NCBI GenBank assembly: GCA_934373375.1 | Contig: CAKROP010000047.1 | Coordinates: 1 to 10,499 of the forward strand | Origin: an uncultured Anaerosacchariphilus sp. | GTDB lineage: Bacteria; Bacillota; Clostridia; Lachnospirales; Lachnospiraceae | Direction of reading: 5' to 3' | Length of the DNA: 10,499 nucleotides | Shown: positions 6,218 to 10,499 of the stretch, piece after piece | Position numbering within the stretch: position 1 is the first letter of the stretch | Layout of the letters: every line of letters starts with the position of its first letter | Notes under the pieces: model-generated | What the model was told of the DNA's origin: nothing | The model's input: only the letters and a program-made list of their open reading frames with translations | Databases searched by the model: none | Position numbers and translations under genes: made by a program

Positions 6218-7597
6218 TTATTTGCGAAGCAGGTCTTCGCCGATATCTATCACGTTTCCGGCACCCATAGTTATGCACAGGTCGCCGTGCATACATTTTT
6301 CCAATAAAAATTTCTCGATTTCCTCAAAGGTCGGGAAATAATAGGCGTCAGTGCCAAGTTCACGGATGCGGTCAGCCAGCTGCTTTGAGCTAATGCCCAG
6401 GGTGTCGGTCTCACGTGCCGCGTAGATGTCCGCCAGCACCGCATGATCGGCCAGGGTCAGCGCTTCCGCAAAGTCGTTGAAGAAGGCCTTGGTCCGGGTG
6501 TAGGTGTGGGGCTGGAACACGCACCAGATCTCCCTGTGGGGATAATGCTGTGCCGCGTGGAGAGTCGCCTTGATCTCCGTCGGATGATGGGCGTAATCAT
6601 CGATGATGGTAAAGCCGTTCACCTCGCCCTTATACTGGAACCGGCGATCTGTGCCGGAAAAGTTCATAAGACCCTTGCGGATGATCTCAGGTGCAATGTG
6701 GAGAGAATCCGCCAGAGCGATGGAAGCCAGGGCGTTCAGCACATTGTGTGCGCCCGGTACGTTCAGATGGTATTCCTGCCCCGGTTTGCCGTGCTTTATT
6801 ACACGGAAGGTGGCGTGAGCTGACTCGTCATAAGTCACATGCTCCGCATGATAATCTGCTTCGGCGGTGGAGCCAAAGGTCACCACGCGGCAGGCCAGTC
6901 CATCGGTAATCTCCTGATAATTCTCAATATCACTGTTGATGATCAACAGACCATTTTCCGGAAGAAGTCCCGCAAACCGGTGGAAGGAATGACGGATATC
7001 CGCCAGATCCTTGAAGAAATCCATATGGTCTTCTTCTATATTTAATATGATCCCGATGGTCGGGAAGAAATGCAGGAAGCTGTTGGTATACTCGCAGGCC
7101 TCTGTCAGGAAGGTCTCGGAGCCTCCTACCCGGATATTGCCGCCGATAGCAGGCAGAATGCCGCCCACGGAAATGGTGGGATCCGCGTCCGCGGCCAGCA
7201 GAATCGTGGAAATCATGGAAGTGGTCGTGGTTTTGCCATGGGTACCGGATACGGCAATGGCTTTTTTGTAATTGCGCATCAGCTGTCCCAGAAGCTCCGC
7301 CCGGGAAAGCATGGGGATCCCCCGCTCCTTCGCTGCCACGAATTCCGGATTGTCCGGGTGAATGGCAGCCGTGTATACGACGACCTCGCAGTCTGCGGGA
7401 ATATTGGAAGCCTTCTGGCCGATGCTGATCTGCGCGCCAAGCCGGGTCAGATGATCGGTCAGCTCGGAAGCATGGCTGTCGGATCCGGAGACCGGAAAGC
7501 TCTCCTTCAGTAAAATCTCAGCCAGGCCGCTCATGCTGATGCCGCCGATGCCGATGAAATGAATGGGTACCGGATTATGAAAATGAAGTTGATACAT
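6218..7597 (-). CDS. murC: UDP-N-acetylmuramate--L-alanine ligase
   Basis: A 459-residue cytoplasmic Mur ligase that uses ATP to add L-Ala to UDP-MurNAc, the first amino-acid step of peptidoglycan stem-peptide synthesis. Seen: the UDP-binding Rossmann motif FIGIGGISMSG (14-24), the ATP loop SGTHGKTTTT (117-126), TEACEY with the likely catalytic Glu E169, EEDH (188-191), GTDRRFQ (315-321) and DDYAHHPTEI (333-342), with the C-terminal ligase domain complete to the end. The ATG at 7597 is chosen because MYQLHF...HFIGIGG matches the usual start of the family and AAGGA lies ten bases upstream. The frame also has a GTG at 7606, but it sits one base after that AAGGA, too close to use it. It is transcribed alone from its own promoter and reads toward dnaD. 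Its stop abuts DnaA boxes. Confidence 0.95.
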   Translation of the reverse strand: MYQLHFHNPVPIHFIGIGGISMSGLAEILLKESFPVSGSDSHASELTDHLTRLGAQISIGQKASNIPADCEVVVYTAAIHPDNPEFVAAKERGIPMLSRAELLGQLMRNYKKAIAVSGTHGKTTTTSMISTILLAADADPTISVGGILPAIGGNIRVGGSETFLTEACEYTNSFLHFFPTIGIILNIEEDHMDFFKDLADIRHSFHRFAGLLPENGLLIINSDIENYQEITDGLACRVVTFGSTAEADYHAEHVTYDESAHATFRVIKHGKPGQEYHLNVPGAHNVLNALASIALADSLHIAPEIIRKGLMNFSGTDRRFQYKGEVNGFTIIDDYAHHPTEIKATLHAAQHYPHREIWCVFQPHTYTRTKAFFNDFAEALTLADHAVLADIYAARETDTLGISSKQLADRIRELGTDAYYFPTFEEIEKFLLEKCMHGDLCITMGAGNVIDIGEDLLRK

Positions 7598-7684
7598 ACT
7601 ATACACATCCTTGCTTTTTCTAAGTTTTGCTGCGGCATATCACCTTGTTTCCCAGAGATTCCCTGTCGCAATTTTTACAGCAAT

Positions 7685-7713
7685 AGTATAGCATTAGAGC
7701 GGAAAGTTGGCAA
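7685..7713 (-). promoter_or_regulatory. murC promoter with overlapping inverted repeat
   Basis: On the minus strand TTGCCA (plus 7708-7713) is followed after 17 bases by TGC-TATACT (-10 at plus 7685-7690). That is a five-of-six -35 match plus an extended -10, a good sigma-A promoter. Transcription would start near 7678, about 80 nt before the ATG. GGCAAG (7709-7714) and CTTGCC (7721-7726) form an inverted repeat over the -35 box, which could be an operator or chance. Confidence 0.75.
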
Positions 7714-7953
7714 GATTAGGCTTGCCGGAATCGTCTTTGTGCGATCTGCATAACGCTGAATTGGAAATAAGAGGAAAAAACATACCCTCATTTTATGAAA
7801 AGACAGGGGAAATGATGTTATCATAGCGTTTTAATATGAATAATAAACAAGAAATTAACAGGATTTTAATACATTATAGATAATATGTCAAAGAAATTCT
7901 AAAAAAGCTGTCGCAAAATGTTTAAAATAAAATCAAAATTTTCCAATTTCATG
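7714..7953. other. AT-rich spacer between murC and glgC promoters
   Basis: The whole gap from murC to glgC is about 480 bp. Apart from the two promoters and the glgC leader, this part shows no convincing gene, RNA or terminator. It becomes AT-rich from about 7770 onward. A small ATGAT/ATCAT palindrome lies at 7812-7824. It is probably divergent regulatory sequence, possibly with sites for a regulator of glycogen genes, but no known operator was recognised. Confidence 0.5.
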
Positions 7954-7982
7954 TTCACTATTTACAAAGGGTATGGTATAAT
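7954..7982 (+). promoter_or_regulatory. glgC-glgD promoter
   Basis: TTCACT (7954-7959, four of six matches to TTGACA) is separated by 17 bases from TATAAT (7977-7982), which is preceded by TGG as an extended -10. The predicted transcription start is near 7989, giving a leader of about 89 nt. Confidence 0.8.
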
Positions 7983-7992
7983 ATGTTAGAAA

Positions 7993-8025
7993 CCAGTGAC
8001 GGACTGGGAGGGAATTTTGTCACTG
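7993..8025 (+). promoter_or_regulatory. glgC leader with alternative hairpins
   Basis: CAGTGAC (7994-8000) pairs exactly with GTCACTG (8019-8025). The overlapping CCAGT (7993-7997) can instead pair with ACTGG (8003-8007). The two structures exclude each other and begin within a few bases of the predicted transcript start. This could be an mRNA-stabilising 5' hairpin, a small switch, or DNA operator half-sites. No T-run follows, so it is not a terminator. Confidence 0.4.
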
Positions 8026-8065
8026 TTTGGACAGAATGATGGGACATGAAGGAAAAATTTGGGCA

Positions 8066-8083
8066 AGAGGTGATTAGGTGATT
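8066..8083 (+). promoter_or_regulatory. glgC ribosome-binding site and duplicated start region
   Basis: AGAGGTG (8066-8072) precedes the GTG start at 8078. AGGTGATT is repeated head to tail at 8068-8075 and 8076-8083; the first copy holds the Shine-Dalgarno sequence and the second holds the start codon. The first copy also makes a GTG at 8070 that would stop after three codons (GTG ATT AGG TGA) and overlaps the true start. Confidence 0.65.
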
Positions 8084-9349
8084 AAGAAAGAAATGATAGC
8101 CATGCTGCTGGCTGGCGGTCAGGGAAGCCGCCTTGGGGTTTTAACTGCGAAAGTAGCGAAGCCCGCTGTATCTTTCGGTGGAAAGTACAGAATAATTGAT
8201 TTCCCGTTGAGCAATTGCATTAATTCAGGAGTAGATACGGTCGGAGTTCTGACGCAGTATCAGCCGTTGCGTCTGAACACCCATATCGGAATTGGAATGC
8301 CGTGGGATCTGGATCGCAATGTGGGCGGCGTAACCGTACTCCCGCCATATGAAAAGAGTACAAACAGCGAATGGTATACCGGAACAGCGAATGCGATTTA
8401 CCAGAATCTGGATTACATTGATACATATAATCCGGATTATGTGCTGATCCTTTCCGGAGACCACATCTATAAGATGGATTATGAAGTAATGTTGGATTTC
8501 CACAAGGAGAATAATGCCGATGTAACCATCGCGGTTATGCCGGTACCCATGGAGGAAGCCAGTCGTTTCGGCATCATGATCACCGATGACAATAACCAGA
8601 TCACAGAGTTTGAAGAGAAACCCGAGCATCCCAGAAGCAATCTGGCATCCATGGGTATCTATATTTTCAGCTGGCCGATTTTACGGAACGCGCTGATTCA
8701 GCTTTCCAGCCAGCCAAACTGTGACTTCGGAAAACATATCATTCCGTATTGCCACGACAATGGAAACCGTCTGTTTGCGTTTGAGTTCAACGGATACTGG
8801 AAGGATGTAGGAACCTTAGGATCCTATTGGGAAGCCAATATGGAGCTCATTGATATCATTCCGGAGTTTAACCTCTATGAAGAATTCTGGAAGATTTATA
8901 CCAAGAGTGACGCAGTGCCGCCCCAGTATGTATCTGCAGAATCGAAGATCGAAAAGAGCCTGATTACCGGAGGAGCCGAGATTTACGGAGATGTATACAA
9001 TTCCGTGATCGGTGCAGGCGTTACCATTGGAAAGGGAACCGTGGTGCGCGACTCCATTATTATGAAGAATACAACTATCGGTGAAAACTGTACCATTGAC
9101 AAGGCTATTATCGCGGAGGAAGTCGAGATCTCCGACGGCGTAGTGATGGGAATCGGTGAAGAGGTTCCGAACAAGGTACAGCCGAAGATCTATTCCTTCG
9201 GACTGGTCACCATTGGCGAGAATTCCTACATACCGCCGAATGTAAAGATAGGAAAGAATACCGCTATCGCAGGAGATACCACGCCGGATGATTACAACGA
9301 AGGCGTACTGGCAAGCGGCGAGACATTGATAAAGGTAGGTGAACGGTAA
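8078..9349 (+). CDS. glgC: Glucose-1-phosphate adenylyltransferase, catalytic subunit
   Basis: A 423-residue enzyme that converts glucose 1-phosphate and ATP to ADP-glucose and pyrophosphate, the committed step of bacterial glycogen synthesis. The nucleotidyltransferase domain (about 6-260) has the nucleotide loop GGQGSRLG (13-20), the substrate region [15 protein letters not shown] (32-46), [10 protein letters not shown] with catalytic D128, glucose-phosphate-binding K181 (FEEKP) and the second metal Asp D243 (WKDVGT). A left-handed beta-helix domain of hexapeptide repeats follows (about 290-400). All catalytic residues expected from the family are present. The GTG at 8078 is used because AGAGGTG precedes it and [18 protein letters not shown] is the family's normal N-terminus; the ATG at codon 6 would have no site. 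The stop shares a base with the glgD start. Confidence 0.95.
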   Translation: MIKKEMIAMLLAGGQGSRLGVLTAKVAKPAVSFGGKYRIIDFPLSNCINSGVDTVGVLTQYQPLRLNTHIGIGMPWDLDRNVGGVTVLPPYEKSTNSEWYTGTANAIYQNLDYIDTYNPDYVLILSGDHIYKMDYEVMLDFHKENNADVTIAVMPVPMEEASRFGIMITDDNNQITEFEEKPEHPRSNLASMGIYIFSWPILRNALIQLSSQPNCDFGKHIIPYCHDNGNRLFAFEFNGYWKDVGTLGSYWEANMELIDIIPEFNLYEEFWKIYTKSDAVPPQYVSAESKIEKSLITGGAEIYGDVYNSVIGAGVTIGKGTVVRDSIIMKNTTIGENCTIDKAIIAEEVEISDGVVMGIGEEVPNKVQPKIYSFGLVTIGENSYIPPNVKIGKNTAIAGDTTPDDYNEGVLASGETLIKVGER

Positions 9350-10467
9350 TGAGAGCGATAGGAATTGTACTTGCAGGCGGCAATAATCACAGAATGAGAG
9401 AGTTATCCAACAAGCGTGCAGTAGCGGCTATGCCCGTGGCAGGAAGCTATCGCGGCATCGACTTTGCGCTCAGCAATATGTCTAACTCTCATATCCAGAG
9501 AGTCGCGGTACTGACTCAGTATAACGCGCGCTCCCTGAACGAGCACCTGAATTCCTCCAAGTGGTGGGATTTCGGAAGAAAGCAGGGCGGCCTGTATATC
9601 TTCACACCGACCATCACTGCGGACAACAGCTCCTGGTACCGCGGAACCGCGGATTCCATCTACCAGAATCTGGACTGGCTCAAGAAGAGCCATGAGCCGT
9701 ACGTAGTCATCGCGTCCGGAGACGCAGTTTACAAGATGGACTACAATAAGGTACTGGAATATCACATCGAGAAGAAAGCGGACATCACTGTAGTCTGCAA
9801 GGACATGCCGGCAGACACTGACGTATCACGCTTCGGCGTGCTGAAGACAGATGAAGAAGGCCGGATCACCGAGTTTGAGGAGAAGCCGGTGGAGACCCAG
9901 GAAAGCACCATTTCCTGCGGTATCTATGTCATCCGCAGAAGACAGCTGATCGAGCTCATAGAGAAATGTGCCCAGGAAGATCGCTACGACTTCGTACGCG
10001 ACATCCTGATTCGTTATAAGAACCTGAAGAGAATATTTGCATACCGCACCACAGACTACTGGAGCAACATCGCGTCCGTAGAGTCCTACTACGAGACCAA
10101 CATGGACTTCCTGAAAGCGGATGTCCGCAAATACTTCTTCAAGACCTATCCGGACGTATACTCCAAGGTGCTGGATCTTCCTCCGGCCAAGTATAATCCG
10201 GGGGCAGACGTGAAGAACTCCCTGGTATCCAGCGGATGTATCATCAACGGAGCTGTGGAAAACTCCATTTTATTTAAGAAAGTGTTCGTGGGGAATAACT
10301 GTGTGATTAAGAACTCCATTATTCTCAACGAAGTGTATATCGGCGATAATACTTACATAGAGAACTGCATCGTTGAAAGCCGCGATACAATTCGTGCTAA
10401 CTCCCGTTACGTAGGAGAGCATTGGGTTAAGATAGTCGTCGAGAAAAATGAGCGTTACGTACTGTAA
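9349..10467 (+). CDS. glgD: Glycogen biosynthesis protein GlgD (regulatory AGPase subunit)
   Basis: A 372-residue paralogue of GlgC that in Firmicutes forms a heterotetramer with GlgC and raises its activity. The nucleotidyltransferase fold (about 1-250) and hexapeptide-repeat C-terminus (about 285-350) are visible. The nucleotide loop is altered to GGNNHRMREL (10-19) instead of [18 protein letters not shown] keeps D125, and the FEEKP lysine (K179) is kept, but the second metal-binding Asp is Asn (YWSNIAS, N240, against WKDVGT in GlgC). This pattern fits a catalytically poor regulatory subunit. The ATG overlaps the glgC stop by one base (TAATG), with AGGTAGGTG in the end of glgC, so the two are coupled. 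No terminator is seen in the 32 bases left, so the operon may continue. Confidence 0.93.
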   Translation: MRAIGIVLAGGNNHRMRELSNKRAVAAMPVAGSYRGIDFALSNMSNSHIQRVAVLTQYNARSLNEHLNSSKWWDFGRKQGGLYIFTPTITADNSSWYRGTADSIYQNLDWLKKSHEPYVVIASGDAVYKMDYNKVLEYHIEKKADITVVCKDMPADTDVSRFGVLKTDEEGRITEFEEKPVETQESTISCGIYVIRRRQLIELIEKCAQEDRYDFVRDILIRYKNLKRIFAYRTTDYWSNIASVESYYETNMDFLKADVRKYFFKTYPDVYSKVLDLPPAKYNPGADVKNSLVSSGCIINGAVENSILFKKVFVGNNCVIKNSIILNEVYIGDNTYIENCIVESRDTIRANSRYVGEHWVKIVVEKNERYVL

Positions 10468-10499
10468 CGACGGACGGCCCACAAAGCACTGATAAGACA

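Noticed and set aside
7559..7753. 64-codon plus-strand frame over the murC start and promoter
   Set aside because: It lacks a Shine-Dalgarno sequence and runs antisense through the murC start and promoter.
7983..8077. Known riboswitch in the glgC leader
   Set aside because: The leader is only about 90 nt, and no conserved riboswitch core was recognised. Only simple hairpins are visible.

Overview
The window looks like chromosome from a Gram-positive anaerobe of the class Clostridia, most likely the Lachnospiraceae (Clostridium cluster XIVa). This rests on three things. A dnaD-dnaI pair is followed by an unusually long PRPP synthetase of about 396 residues. A glgC-glgD pair is present. The promoters have extended -10 elements of the TGnTATAAT kind, and ribosome-binding sites are strong AGGAGG types. 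The genus call is inference from recognised protein families, not from a search.

Layout. Positions 1-276 hold a hairpin-forming repeat and the promoter and leader of a two-component operon. Positions 277-2459 (+) encode a membrane histidine kinase and an OmpR/PhoB-type response regulator joined by an ATGA overlap. Positions 2460-2597 hold an odd scar, namely an inverted copy of the regulator's 3' end plus a second copy of its last nine codons, followed by a strong bidirectional terminator. Positions 5879 down to 2598 (-) form the operon dnaD - dnaI - prs (DnaD-like initiator, helicase loader, PRPP synthetase). Positions 5880-6217 hold the promoter of that operon and a dense DnaA-box cluster. 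Positions 7597-6218 (-) are murC, with a good sigma-A promoter. Positions 7607-8077 form a divergent intergenic region with the murC and glgC promoters and a structured glgC leader. Positions 8078-10467 (+) are glgC-glgD, the two subunits of glycogen-type ADP-glucose pyrophosphorylase.

How the parts work together. The dnaD-dnaI-prs operon joins loading of the replicative helicase to supply of PRPP, the precursor of nucleotides. Its upstream region carries two near-identical 22-bp modules, each with two abutting perfect DnaA boxes, plus weaker boxes. This suggests that DnaA controls the operon or that the region is an origin-like or DnaA-titrating site. MurC makes UDP-MurNAc-L-alanine for peptidoglycan. 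GlgC/GlgD make ADP-glucose for glycogen storage; GlgD has lost a metal-binding Asp and is probably the regulatory subunit.

Most genes are ordinary housekeeping genes. The points most worth a second look are the DnaA-box cluster (5995-6216), the duplicated response-regulator tail (2423-2546), and the alternative hairpins and duplicated start region in the glgC leader (7993-8083).
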